Assembly: GCA_023433465.1 (NCBI GenBank)
Contig: JAEZCR010000083.1
Coordinates: forward strand, 1 to 16,510
DNA: 16,510 nt
Direction of reading: 5' to 3'
Source of the DNA: Pseudomonadota bacterium
GTDB lineage: Bacteria; Pseudomonadota; Gammaproteobacteria; Steroidobacterales; Steroidobacteraceae
Under the pieces are notes generated by a model. The model did not search any database. It was not told where the DNA came from and was given only the letters and a program-made list of their open reading frames with translations. A program made the translations under genes and the position numbers. Shown here one piece after another: positions 1 to 8,261 of this stretch; positions within the stretch are counted from its first letter, which is position 1, and each line of letters begins with the position of its first letter.

Positions 1-1995
1 ATTCCAGTGGATAGGCGCGAACACCATGCCCGAGGGAACGTCCACCCCGGCGCGCACGCGCACGACCATCGAGCCCCACTGCGAGCGCAGCGTGGCGAGC
101 TCGCCGTCGCGCACCGCGTATCTGAGCGCATCTTCGGTGTTGATCTCCACGAAGGGCTCGGCGATGTGCGCGGAGAGGCGCGCCGATTTTCCGGTGCGCG
201 TCATCGTGTGCCAGTGGTCGCGCACGCGCCCGGTGTTGAGCACGAGCGGGAATTCGAGGTTCGGTGCGTTGGCGGGCAGCCGCGGCGTGAGCGCCACGAA
301 CCTCGCACGTCCGTCGGCATGCAGGAACTTGCCGTCCGCGAACATCGGGCCACGCGCGGATTCGCGCGACGCCGCCATCGGCCACGCGGCTGGCTCCCAC
401 TGCTCGAATTCCTCGGCGGAGATGTTGGACCAGGCGCCGAGATTCAGCGCACGCCGGCCCTCGTTGGCATGGGCCGTGAGCCGCGCGTGTTCGCGGAACA
501 CCTCGTGCGGCGTTGCGAAATCGAAACCGGAGAATCCCATTGCCTTCGCGACGTCGCAGACGATGCGCCAGTCCGCGCGCGCCTCGCCCGGCGCCGGCAG
601 GAACGGTCGCTGCCGCGACATCGTGCGATCCGAGTTCGTGACCATGCCGTCCTTCTCGCCCCACGCGAGTGCGGGCAGCAGGACGTGCGCGAACTGCGCG
701 GTGTCGGTATTGCCCATCACGTCCGAAACGGCGACGAACTCGCAGCGGCGCAGCGCTTCGCGCACCTTGTCGGCATCCGGCAGACTGACTACCGGGTTGG
801 TCGCCATGATCCACACGGCCTTGATCCTGCCGTCGTGGATCTGATCGAACATTTCCACGGCCTTCGGGCCTTGCTTCGTCGCGATGGTGGGACTGTCCCA
901 GAACCGCTGGACCGCGAGGCGCCCTGGCTCGTCGTGCAGGTCGATGTGCGCAGCGAGCGTATTCACGAAGCCGCCGACCTCGCGCCCGCCCATCGCGTTG
1001 GGCTGCCCGGTCACCGAGAACGGTCCCGCGCCCGGCTTGCCGATGCGGCCGGTGGCGAGGTGACAGTTGATGATGGCGTTGACCTTGTCGGTCCCGGCGG
1101 AGCTCTGATTCACGCCCTGCGAGAACGCGGTGATCACGGCCGGGGTCGCGGCGAACAGTTCGTAGAACTTCTCGATCTGCGCGGCGTCGAGCCCGCATTG
1201 GCGCGCCACGTCCTCGGGAGCGCCGCCTTCGCTGCGCGCGGCCGCGAGCGCTTCGTCGAAGCCGCTCGTGTGCGCGCCGATGTACTCGCGATCGAGATGA
1301 CCATGATCCGCGAGCCACACGAGCAATCCATTGAACAGGTGCACGTCGGTGCCCGCCGCGAGCGGCAGGTGAAGATCGGATAGCTGTGTGGTCGCCGTGC
1401 GGCGCGGATCGAGCGCGACGATCTTCATTTCCGGCCGTGCCTCTCGCGCCGCGACCAGTCGCTGCAGGATGACCGGATGGCACCACGCCGTGTTCGAGCC
1501 CACGAGCACGACGAGATCCGTGCGCTCGAGATCCTCGTAACTCACCGGCACCACGTCCTCGCCGAACGCGCGTTTGTGGCCGGCGACCGCGGACGCCATG
1601 CACAGGCGCGAGTTGGTGTCGATGTTCGCCGCGCCGATGTAGCCCTTCATGAGCTTGTTGGCGACGTAGTAGTCCTCGGTGAGTAGCTGCCCGGATACGT
1701 AGAACGCGACCGACTCCGGCCCGTGACGTTCGATGGTCCGTGCGAATGCGTTCGCGACCGTGTAGATAGCCGCGTCCCAGGACGCGCGGGCGCCATACAC
1801 CATCGGGTGCAGCAGCCGGCCGTCGAGGCCGACGGTCTCGCCGAGCGCGTTGCCTTTCACGCAGAGCTTGCCGCGATTGGCCGGATGCGCCGGATCACCG
1901 CGCACGTCGACCGCGTCCCGTCGCGGCGTGGCCAGCACGCCGCAGCCCACGCCGCAGTAGGGACAGGTGGTGCGAGTGGGTCCTTGTGCCGCCAC
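1..1995 (-). CDS. nasA: Assimilatory nitrate reductase catalytic subunit NasA (N-terminal 665 residues; runs off left edge)
   Basis: Molybdopterin enzyme that reduces nitrate to nitrite in the cytoplasm, the first step of nitrate assimilation. Read on the minus strand, the frame is open from the start to base 1 (I checked every codon). The N-terminus carries the [4Fe-4S] motif CPYCGVGC with C11, C14 and C18, and a fourth ligand C45 in GKLCVKG. The molybdenum-ligand cysteine is C132 in NSRLCMAS. Downstream motifs typical of the Nas/Nap family follow, including NQSSAGTDKVNA, TGQPNAMGGREVGG and GEKDGMVTNSDR. The start is GTG, with GAGGA just before it overlapping the preceding stop codon; a TTG three codons upstream (2004) is an alternative. 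Only 5 bases separate it from the NirD-FAD gene, so the two should be co-transcribed. Family members are roughly 850-920 residues long, so about a quarter is missing. Whether the C-terminus carries the usual [2Fe-2S] BFD-like domain cannot be seen. Confidence 0.96.
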   Translation of the reverse strand, partial: MAAQGPTRTTCPYCGVGCGVLATPRRDAVDVRGDPAHPANRGKLCVKGNALGETVGLDGRLLHPMVYGARASWDAAIYTVANAFARTIERHGPESVAFYVSGQLLTEDYYVANKLMKGYIGAANIDTNSRLCMASAVAGHKRAFGEDVVPVSYEDLERTDLVVLVGSNTAWCHPVILQRLVAAREARPEMKIVALDPRRTATTQLSDLHLPLAAGTDVHLFNGLLVWLADHGHLDREYIGAHTSGFDEALAAARSEGGAPEDVARQCGLDAAQIEKFYELFAATPAVITAFSQGVNQSSAGTDKVNAIINCHLATGRIGKPGAGPFSVTGQPNAMGGREVGGFVNTLAAHIDLHDEPGRLAVQRFWDSPTIATKQGPKAVEMFDQIHDGRIKAVWIMATNPVVSLPDADKVREALRRCEFVAVSDVMGNTDTAQFAHVLLPALAWGEKDGMVTNSDRTMSRQRPFLPAPGEARADWRIVCDVAKAMGFSGFDFATPHEVFREHARLTAHANEGRRALNLGAWSNISAEEFEQWEPAAWPMAASRESARGPMFADGKFLHADGRARFVALTPRLPANAPNLEFPLVLNTGRVRDHWHTMTRTGKSARLSAHIAEPFVEINTEDALRYAVRDGELATLRSQWGSMVVRVRAGVDVPSGMVFAPIHWN

Positions 1996-2000
1996 TGTCC

Positions 2001-3542
2001 TCAAGCAGCTTCCGAAGAATCGAACAGCAGCGAATCGCGGATCGGACTCACGTCCGTACCATCCGCGATGAGTTCGCGCAGGCGGCTCGCCTCGCGCGTG
2101 TCGCCGAACAACACCGCGCCGCAGATCTTGTTTCCTTCGAGCACGACGCGTTTGTAGATGCCGCGCCGCTTGTCGGAAAGCACCAGCGACTCGCGATTCG
2201 CTTTCTCGGCGAAATCACCCGCCGAGAACACTTCGATGCCGGAAACCTTGAGCTGCGTGGCGTTGATCGCGCCGGAGAAACGGGACACCCCGATCTCGGC
2301 GATGTGCTGCGCGCAGATGCGCGCCTGCTCCCATAGCGGCGCGACGAGACCGAACGTCTGGCGGCGGTGCTGCACGCACTCGCCCACCGCGTAGATGGCC
2401 GGGTCGTAGGTCTGCAGCGTGTCGTCCACGAGGATGCCGCGGTCACACGCAAGGTGCGCGCGCCTGGCCAGCTCCATGTTCGGTCGCACGCCCACGGCCA
2501 TGACCACGAGATCGGCGTCGACGGACGTGCCGTCCGCGAACTTCACGGCGGTCACATGATCCGTGCCCACGATCTCCTGTGTCTTCGCCGACATGCGGAA
2601 CTCGATGCCGCGCTTCTCGAGCGCGGATTTCAGCAGCGCGCCCGCCTGGCCGTCGAGCTGCCGCTCCATGAGCGTGTCGAGCAGGTGAACCACCGTGACG
2701 TGCATGCCGCGCAGCGAGAGACCATGCGCGGCTTCGAGACCTAACAACCCGCCGCCGATGACGACGGCGCGACGGTCGGTGCCCGAATGCTCGAGCATGC
2801 GATTCACGTCGTCGAGATCGCGGAACGTGACGACACCCGGCAGATCCTTGCCCGGCAGCGGCAGCACGATCGGATCCGAGCCCGTCGCGATCAGCAGCCG
2901 GTCGTACTGGGCAACCTTGCCGCTCTTCGAGCGCACCGTGCGGCGCTTGCGGTCGATCTCGACGATCGGATCGCCGGAGTGCAGCGTGATGCCGCGACGC
3001 GTGTACCAGGTGGGCCGGTGCAACATGATGTCGTCCGCCTGTTGTTCGCCCGATAGCACCGGCGAGAGCAGGATGCGGTTGTAGTTGCCGCGCGGTTCGG
3101 CGCCGAACACCGTGATCTGGAAGCGGTCCGCGACGCCGAGCTTGAGCAGTTCCTCGACCGTGCGCATGCCGGCCATGCCGTTGCCGGCGACGACCAGCCG
3201 CGTGCGGCGCGCCGTCGGGCGCGGAGCCTCGATCTGCACGAATCCATCCACGACGCGCGTGGCGTACGCCGTCACGCTGAAGGTCGGATCCTCCATGCAG
3301 CGACCGGAGGCCAGCGAGTAGTGATGCTTGTAGATAGGCGAGGCGACGACCCGCTCGTTCTGCAGGTCGCCGGTGAGGCCGCGCGACAACACGTTCGCGC
3401 GACTCGCAGGATCGAAGTTGTCGAGCGCGTAGGCCTTGCCCTCGACCAGGAACACCGCGATCTGCCGCCCGGAGACGAGCGCGCAGACTCCCGTGCCGTC
3501 GACCAGGTCCTCGACCGGACAAATGTTCTGCCAGGCGCTCAT
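2001..3542 (-). CDS. nirD: NirD small subunit fused to FAD/NAD(P)H oxidoreductase module
   Basis: The protein has 513 residues and two parts. Residues 1-106 are a NirD domain (opening SAWQNICPVEDL, with GVCALVSGRQIAVF, VLSRGLTGDL and SPIYKHHYSLASGRC). As is usual for NirD, it lacks the CxH and CxxH ligands of a true Rieske cluster. Residues 113-513 are a complete pyridine-nucleotide disulfide reductase-type module. FAD-binding GNGMAG is at 120-125, ATGSDP at 219-224, NAD(P)-binding GGGLLG at 263-268 and the second FAD motif AVGEC at 385-389. This module resembles the N-terminal half of NirB encoded just upstream and the NasB/NasC-type electron donors of nitrate reductases, but it has no BFD [2Fe-2S] domain and no siroheme domains. 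The ATG start overlaps the nirB stop (ATGA, 3539-3542); an in-frame extension further upstream would only read through nirB. NirD normally has about 108 residues and stands alone. Inference: the protein serves NirB through its N-terminus and feeds electrons to NasA through its C-terminus. Confidence 0.92.
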   Translation of the reverse strand: MSAWQNICPVEDLVDGTGVCALVSGRQIAVFLVEGKAYALDNFDPASRANVLSRGLTGDLQNERVVASPIYKHHYSLASGRCMEDPTFSVTAYATRVVDGFVQIEAPRPTARRTRLVVAGNGMAGMRTVEELLKLGVADRFQITVFGAEPRGNYNRILLSPVLSGEQQADDIMLHRPTWYTRRGITLHSGDPIVEIDRKRRTVRSKSGKVAQYDRLLIATGSDPIVLPLPGKDLPGVVTFRDLDDVNRMLEHSGTDRRAVVIGGGLLGLEAAHGLSLRGMHVTVVHLLDTLMERQLDGQAGALLKSALEKRGIEFRMSAKTQEIVGTDHVTAVKFADGTSVDADLVVMAVGVRPNMELARRAHLACDRGILVDDTLQTYDPAIYAVGECVQHRRQTFGLVAPLWEQARICAQHIAEIGVSRFSGAINATQLKVSGIEVFSAGDFAEKANRESLVLSDKRRGIYKRVVLEGNKICGAVLFGDTREASRLRELIADGTDVSPIRDSLLFDSSEAA

Positions 3543-6082
3543 GCCGCCACCCCGGTCTCGGCGAGCTTCGCGCGTTCTTCGGCGGTCGCGGGGCGTATCT
3601 GCCCGCGCTCCTCCACGAACAGCACGTTCTTGTCGGTCTCCTCGGCGTTCACGAAGTGTCGGAAGCGCTTGAGCGTCTGCGGATCCTCGATCGCCACCTT
3701 CCACTCGCAGGCGTAGGTGTCGATGACGCGCGCCATGTCGGCTTCGAGCTCCGCGGCGATGCCGAGGGAGTCTTCGCAAACGACCTTGCGCACGTAGTCG
3801 ATGCCGCCTTCGAGGTTCTCGAGCCAGGTCGAGGTGCGCTGCAGCCGGTCCGCGGTGCGCACGTAGAACATCAGGTAACGGTCGATGTATTTGACGAGCG
3901 TCGCGGTGTCGAGATCGCGCGCCAGCAGATCGGCGTGGCGCGGCTTCATGCCGCCGTTGCCCGAGACGTAGAGATTCCACCCGCCCTCGGTCGCGATCAC
4001 GCCCACGTCCTTGCCCTGCGCCTCCGCGCATTCGCGCGTGCAGCCGGAGACGGCGAACTTGATCTTGTGCGGCGCGCGCAGGCCCTTGTAGCGATTCTCG
4101 AGGTCGATCGCGAGACCGACCGAGTCCTGCACGCCATAGCGGCACCACGTGGAGCCGACACAGCTCTTCACCGTGCGCAGCGCCTTGCCGTACGCATGGC
4201 CGGATTCGAACCCGGCGTCGACGAGCTCGCGCCAGATCTGCGGCAGCTGGTGCACCTGCGCGCCGAACATGTCGATGCGCTGTCCGCCCGTGATCTTGGT
4301 GTAGAGACCGTATTTCTTCGCGATCTGGCCGATGACGATGAGGCCTTCCGGCGTGATCTCGCCACCCGGCACGCGCGGGACGACGGAGTACGTGCCGTCC
4401 TTCTGCATGTTCGCGAGGTAGTAGTCGTTCGTGTCCTGCAGCGCGGCGTTGCGCTTCTTGAGCACGAACTCGTTCCAGCACGAGGCGAGGATCGATGCGA
4501 CCGCCGGCTTGCAGATGTCGCAGCCCAGGCCCTTGCCGTGTTTGGCGATCAGGTCGTCGAACGTCCTGATCTCACCGACGCGCACCAGGTGGAAGAGCTG
4601 CTGGCGCGTGTACGGGAAGTGCTCGCACATCGACGCGTTGACGCTCACGCCGCGCTTCTTGTGCTCGGCGTTGAGTAGTTGGGTGACGAGCGGCGTGCAG
4701 CCGCCGCAGGACGTGCCCGCCTTGGTCTTCGTCTTGAGCGCGCCGACGGTCGTGCAGCCCGCTTCGATGGCCGAGCAGATGCCGCCCTTCGTCACGTTGT
4801 TGCACGAGCACACCTGCGCAGAAGCCGGCAGCGCGGCCAGTGCGTTGGTCGGGGGCGCACCCGCGCTGGCCGCAGCCGCCGGAAACAGCAGGGTCTCGGG
4901 ATTCTCGGGCAACGCCATCGCGTTGCTCATCGTCTGGTGCCACATCGAGTAGTCGGACGTGTCGCCGACCAGCACCGCGCCCAGCAGCTTCTTGCATTCG
5001 GCGTCGACCACCAGCTTCTTGTAGACCTCCTTGCGCTGGTCGAAGAACGAGTAGACGCGCGCGCCTGGAGTCGCGGCGTGCGCATCACCAATCGAACCGA
5101 CTTCGACGCCGAGCAGCTTGAGCTTCGTGCTCATGTCGGCGCCGGCGAACGTTTCACCTTCCGTGCCGAGGATGCGCGACGCCACGATGCGCGCCATCTG
5201 GTAGCCAGGCGCAACGAGGCCGAAGATCTTTCCATCGAACGCGGCGCACTCGCCGATCGCGAAGATGGATTCGTCCGACGTGCGGCAGTCTCCATCGATC
5301 ACGATGCCACCGCGCGGCGCGACTTCGAGCCCGCAGTTGCGCGCGAGCTCGTCGCGCGGGCGGATGCCCGCGGAGATCACGACGATGTCGGTTTCGAGCG
5401 AGCCGCCGTCGGCGAAGTGCATGCGGTGACGCGCCGATTCGCCGTCGTCGATGCGCGTGGTGTTCTTGCCGGTGTGACCCGAGACGCCGAGGCCTTCGAT
5501 GCGCGTGCGCAGCAGGCCGCCGCCGCCCTCGTCCACCTGCACGGCCATCAGCCGCGGCGCGAATTCCACGACGTGGGTAGTGAGGCCGAGATCCTTGAGC
5601 GCCTTCGCGGCTTCGAGGCCCAGCAATCCACCGCCGATCACGACGCCGCGCGTCGAGTTCTTGCCGGATTCGCTGATCGCTTCGAGGTCTTCGATCGTGC
5701 GGTACACGAAGACACCGGGGCGATCGCGCCCGGGAATCGGCGGAACGAACGGGTACGAACCGGTCGCGAGCACCAGGATGTCGTATTCGTATTCCGCGCC
5801 GCTCTTCGTCGTGACGCGTTTGCCCGTGCGATCGATCGAGGCGACCGGATCGCCGGAGTGCAGCTCGATGCCGTTCTTGTCGAAGAACTCGCGCGTCGTG
5901 AGCGTCAGGTCGTCGACACTCGAGCCGGAGAAATACTTGGAGAGATTGACGCGGTCGTATGCGAGCCGCGGTTCTTCCGCGAGCATCGTGATCGACAAAT
6001 CCCCGGGTGAGTCCTGGGTCAGCGATTCAAGAAACCGCTGACCGACCATTCCGTGGCCTACGACAATAATTCGTCTGGACAT
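3539..6082 (-). CDS. nirB: Assimilatory NAD(P)H nitrite reductase large subunit NirB
   Basis: This siroheme enzyme reduces nitrite to ammonium with NAD(P)H in the cytoplasm. The 847 residues match the family length (about 815-850). Domains in order: FAD/NAD(P) module with G9-x-G11-x2-G14 and G150-G155 (GGGLLG); BFD-like [2Fe-2S] domain with CSC at 425-427 and CGGC at 459-462; a second cysteine-containing helical segment (SMCEHFPY to GCDICKP); then the nitrite/sulfite reductase domains. The [4Fe-4S]/siroheme cysteines are C641, C647 (CVGSTWC) and C681, C685 (CTREC). The start was set at the ATG giving MSRRIIVVGHG. A longer frame from GTG 6142 is unlikely because that codon and the next lie inside the sigma-54 promoter at 6126-6141. 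Siroheme for this enzyme would come from the cysG block at 12450-16317. The gene overlaps the nirD fusion by 4 bases. Confidence 0.96.
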   Translation of the reverse strand: MSRRIIVVGHGMVGQRFLESLTQDSPGDLSITMLAEEPRLAYDRVNLSKYFSGSSVDDLTLTTREFFDKNGIELHSGDPVASIDRTGKRVTTKSGAEYEYDILVLATGSYPFVPPIPGRDRPGVFVYRTIEDLEAISESGKNSTRGVVIGGGLLGLEAAKALKDLGLTTHVVEFAPRLMAVQVDEGGGGLLRTRIEGLGVSGHTGKNTTRIDDGESARHRMHFADGGSLETDIVVISAGIRPRDELARNCGLEVAPRGGIVIDGDCRTSDESIFAIGECAAFDGKIFGLVAPGYQMARIVASRILGTEGETFAGADMSTKLKLLGVEVGSIGDAHAATPGARVYSFFDQRKEVYKKLVVDAECKKLLGAVLVGDTSDYSMWHQTMSNAMALPENPETLLFPAAAASAGAPPTNALAALPASAQVCSCNNVTKGGICSAIEAGCTTVGALKTKTKAGTSCGGCTPLVTQLLNAEHKKRGVSVNASMCEHFPYTRQQLFHLVRVGEIRTFDDLIAKHGKGLGCDICKPAVASILASCWNEFVLKKRNAALQDTNDYYLANMQKDGTYSVVPRVPGGEITPEGLIVIGQIAKKYGLYTKITGGQRIDMFGAQVHQLPQIWRELVDAGFESGHAYGKALRTVKSCVGSTWCRYGVQDSVGLAIDLENRYKGLRAPHKIKFAVSGCTRECAEAQGKDVGVIATEGGWNLYVSGNGGMKPRHADLLARDLDTATLVKYIDRYLMFYVRTADRLQRTSTWLENLEGGIDYVRKVVCEDSLGIAAELEADMARVIDTYACEWKVAIEDPQTLKRFRHFVNAEETDKNVLFVEERGQIRPATAEERAKLAETGVAA

Positions 6083-6125
6083 TGCTGAATCTGGCCCTCG
6101 TTCCGATGGAGCAATGACCATGTTT

Positions 6126-6141
6126 TGCAACGTCCATGCCA
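6126..6141 (-). promoter_or_regulatory. Sigma-54 (-24/-12) promoter of the nirB-nirD-nasA operon
   Basis: On the minus strand the sequence reads TGGCATGGACGTTGCA, which matches every defined position of the sigma-54 consensus TGGCAYR-N4-TTGCW. Counting from the -12 C gives a predicted transcription start near 6115, about 33 bases before the nirB ATG. Sigma-54 promoters need an enhancer-binding activator, and NtrC is the usual one for nitrate assimilation. A half-site-like TGCACC (minus strand, 6201-6206) lies about 90 bases upstream of the predicted start, but I see no convincing full NtrC palindrome. A small inverted repeat, GCCCT-4-AGGGC, sits at 6172-6185. Confidence 0.85.
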
Positions 6142-6225
6142 CGAGCGGCGGAGCGGACCTTCGCAGGCGGGGCCCTGGATAGGGCGCGCTGCCTCAGTCC
6201 GGTGCAGGGGGTGAACCCCGGCGCT

Positions 6226-6726
6226 TCAGTTGCGGGCAGGACTCCCGAAATAGGCTCTCGCTTTTCTTGAAAAAGCAAAGGCATAGAGCAGCCAGGCTGT
6301 GGGCACTGAACACAGCAGATAGCCCACGATGGCGCCGGCGGCATCGCTGGCTGACCAGACATTCGACGGGAAACTCGTGATCGCCAGCCAGGTGAAGACC
6401 GAGAAAAGCGCGACCAGCAGAGCCGCGCCGCACCAGCGCCCGACCTGCGAACGCCTGGGTAGTTGGATCAATGTGATGAGCAGGGCGACGAGCAGCGTGA
6501 TGCGGATAGCCGTGTTGCCCGGGGCCAGGGACATTCGCACTCCGATCCTCGACCAGTTCCATACGTCGTAGAAGTTGCGCGCGAGGTTGAATGCAAGCAG
6601 CAAGGCGCACGCCGCGGCCAGCAACTGGACGATCGTCAGGGCCCACGGCTTGGGCGGAAGGCCCGCGCTGCCGCGGTCGTCGGCGACCGTCGCCGCCGGC
6701 GGCAAATACGGATTGTGGTCGCTCAC
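6226..6726 (-). CDS. Small four-helix membrane protein with NPYxPP N-terminus
   Basis: The 166-residue protein starts at GTG in a GTGA overlap with the stop of the preceding gene (6723-6726). The short hydrophilic head contains NPYLPPAATVADD, a proline-rich opening seen on many uncharacterised proteobacterial membrane proteins. After it come about four hydrophobic segments (near PWALTIVQLLAAACALLLAF, IRITLLVALLITLI, AALLVALFSVFTWLAI and AIVGYLLCSVPTAWLLYAFAF). It ends in a short basic, cytoplasmic-looking tail. No catalytic motif is visible and I do not recognise a function. A reading frame extending upstream to 6819 would overlap the neighbour by about 100 bases, so the GTG start is preferred. 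It is the last gene before the nirB promoter, and no clear Rho-independent terminator follows it. Confidence 0.8.
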   Translation of the reverse strand: MSDHNPYLPPAATVADDRGSAGLPPKPWALTIVQLLAAACALLLAFNLARNFYDVWNWSRIGVRMSLAPGNTAIRITLLVALLITLIQLPRRSQVGRWCGAALLVALFSVFTWLAITSFPSNVWSASDAAGAIVGYLLCSVPTAWLLYAFAFSRKARAYFGSPARN

Positions 6727-7121
6727 GACGACGCCGGTTCGCGCACGGGATTGTGAAACACGACGTACGCGAATCCCGCCAGGAAGATTGCGTAGATAGC
6801 CGCCACCACCCACACCCAAGGCGGCACGAGTCCGGTATTGGCGGCCTTCGCGATCGCGAGGCCTGCGGCGGTGAAATGCAGCAGGTTGCCCATCGCGACT
6901 GGCCGGCCGTAGATGCCACCGATCAGGCTGCCTCGGCCCATCCAGTTGATCATGGCGAATCCACAGTAGAGGGCGCCGGTCACCTGCGTGACCAGCAGTT
7001 CGGCGCCCGTGCCGGTTGCTCCGAGTCGCGCGAGCACGATCTCGGGAACGAAGACGCAGGGGATTCCGAGCAGCACGAGCGTCAGCGCGCTGGCGGACAT
7101 GAGAAGGCGGGTCGTGGTCAC
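6723..7121 (-). CDS. Small four-helix membrane protein, function unknown
   Basis: The 132-residue protein is almost wholly hydrophobic. About four membrane segments are visible: residues 7-30 (LMSASALTLVLLGIPCVFV), 42-60 (LLVTQVTGALYCGFAMINW), 75-95 (AMGNLLHFTAAGLAIAKAA) and 101-122 (WVWVVAAIYAIFLAGFAYVV). The layout resembles small DUF4345-like membrane proteins, but that is only a resemblance and I would not assign the family. It is coupled to the next gene by a GTGA overlap, so the two membrane proteins are probably made together and may form a pair. The ATG at 7121 is the first reasonable start, 52 bases after the retropepsin-like gene. Confidence 0.8.
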   Translation of the reverse strand: MTTTRLLMSASALTLVLLGIPCVFVPEIVLARLGATGTGAELLVTQVTGALYCGFAMINWMGRGSLIGGIYGRPVAMGNLLHFTAAGLAIAKAANTGLVPPWVWVVAAIYAIFLAGFAYVVFHNPVREPASS

Positions 7122-7173
7122 GCGGTAACTCCGTTGAATGCGCGGTCCTTCGGGATTCGACTAGATAGTAGCG

Positions 7174-7611
7174 CTAACTCTTCAGGAAGAGTGAACCGCT
7201 GCCGTAGTCGATGACCGCCGCATGCTCCTCGAATACGTCGACCCCCATGATCGCCTCCACCGGGCTCTCCCCTTTCTGGACCAGCGCGTCGTTGACGTGA
7301 GAAAGATCCATCGCGAGAAGCGTGCGCGGACGTATGGATACCTCCGCGAGTTCGAGGCGATCACCTTCGACGAGGTATACATCCAACTCGACGTTGCCCG
7401 CACCCCCTCCTTTTTCCGGCTGCAGGGTCAGCGCCAGGTCGAGCTCGCGCGCCAGCGCCAGGCTGACCAGCGTGCATCCCGCTCCCGTGTCGACCAGTGC
7501 GGAAACCGCGCGGCCGCGCAGGGATGCCGCCGCATGGAAGTGCCCGAGGCCGCTGCGTTGCAGGGAAATCCTCTGATATCCAGCTCGCGACAGGAACTCC
7601 GGAAGTTGCAT
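7174..7611 (-). CDS. Retropepsin-like aspartic protease, soluble
   Basis: The protein has 145 residues. The aspartic protease signature ALVDTGAG is at residues 38-45, with catalytic D41-T42-G43. Near the C-terminus, IMGVDVFEEHAAVIDYGSG matches the conserved IxGxDxL...IDY region of bacterial clan AA retropepsin-like proteins. One DTG per chain implies an active dimer, as in retroviral protease. Neither a signal peptide nor a membrane segment is present, so it should be cytosolic, unlike many bacterial relatives that are membrane-anchored. The start is the ATG preceded by GGAGGG with a 4-base spacer. A GTG four codons upstream overlaps that ribosome-binding site and is rejected. Substrate unknown. 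Confidence 0.85.
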   Translation of the reverse strand: MQLPEFLSRAGYQRISLQRSGLGHFHAAASLRGRAVSALVDTGAGCTLVSLALARELDLALTLQPEKGGGAGNVELDVYLVEGDRLELAEVSIRPRTLLAMDLSHVNDALVQKGESPVEAIMGVDVFEEHAAVIDYGSGSLFLKS

Positions 7612-7648
7612 CGCACCCTCCACTATCCACTCAGCTTACGGCTTAACT

Positions 7649-8254
7649 TCAGTCCCCATCCAGCCATCCCGTGGAACGGCGCCACTCGCGGATCTGCGAC
7701 TGCCGGGCGTCCCAGTCGGCCGGCGCCCGCTCGCCGTTACGCGTCGACATGTCGCGCATGCGCTCGATGTCTTCGGCCAGCGGCGGTAATCCGACCACGT
7801 CGCGCCGTCGGTCGACACCATCGGCGTCCTCGATCGGAAGTGGACTGAGCAGACCGTTCCTGTCCCAATCGAATTGCGTTCCGTACCGCTGACCCTTGCC
7901 TTCGTTCACGCGGATACGGTCCTCGAGCATCGCAATATGCGCGCGCGAAACCTCAGCTTCCGCCTCCTGCATCAGGACGAGCCCGCGACGCTGCAAGGCC
8001 GGATCACCGATCGCGTGCTGAAGGATCAACCAGGCCGCATTCGCCCCGTCTTCTCCAACGAGAACGCCGGTCGGCCAACCATGGGATTCGATGAGTTCGC
8101 GCAAGCGCGCCGCATTGCGCTCGTGAACTTCGCGCATGCGCGGGTGATATCCCTCGAATAGTTCGCCGCTGCGCGCGAGCTCCTCGCGCACACGCAAGTC
8201 CCCGGCCGCCATTTCGAGTAGCTCGGCACGGACGGATTGGAGCTTCGCGTTCAA
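7649..8254 (-). CDS. DUF6624-type protein, cytosolic copy
   Basis: The protein has about 201 residues and no signal peptide. It shares a family signature with the gene at 11697-12374: GWPxxxLVGxDxxNAAxLILQH, then AMLEDRxRxxEGKxQxYGTQ, PIED and RRxxVGLPP. I recognise this as the DUF6624 family, function unknown. Charged residues dominate and no enzyme motif stands out. The start is uncertain. A TTG at 8254, 7 bases after the preceding stop, gives MNAKLQSVRAELLEM and aligns with the paralogue. An ATG at 8308 with GGGAG upstream would extend it by 18 residues but overlap the SnoaL-like gene by 47 bases. The gene is the downstream end of a tight chain of four (VOC, VOC, SnoaL-like, DUF6624). Confidence 0.8.
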   Translation of the reverse strand: MNAKLQSVRAELLEMAAGDLRVREELARSGELFEGYHPRMREVHERNAARLRELIESHGWPTGVLVGEDGANAAWLILQHAIGDPALQRRGLVLMQEAEAEVSRAHIAMLEDRIRVNEGKGQRYGTQFDWDRNGLLSPLPIEDADGVDRRRDVVGLPPLAEDIERMRDMSTRNGERAPADWDARQSQIREWRRSTGWLDGD

Positions 8255-8261
8255 GCGGTGA

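Noticed and set aside
7..1383. 458-codon open frame on the plus strand
   Set aside because: It lies exactly codon-on-codon opposite nasA in a GC-rich gene, its translation is rich in Arg/His/Ala without family motifs, and the minus strand encodes a clear NasA.
3656..6010. Long plus-strand open frames opposite nirB
   Set aside because: Antisense shadows of a high-GC gene; their translations show no recognisable motif while the minus strand is an unmistakable NirB.
6083..6142. Upstream GTG start giving nirB 20 extra residues
   Set aside because: The codons overlap the sigma-54 promoter and lie upstream of the predicted transcription start; the ATG at 6082 gives the usual N-terminus.
6201..6206. 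NtrC site upstream of nirB
   Set aside because: Only one half (TGCACC) is present; no matching second half at the proper spacing.
6172..6220. Hairpins GCCCT-4-AGGGC and GGGG-TTCA-CCCC as a terminator before nirB
   Set aside because: Stems are only 4-5 bases and no T-tract follows in the direction of transcription.
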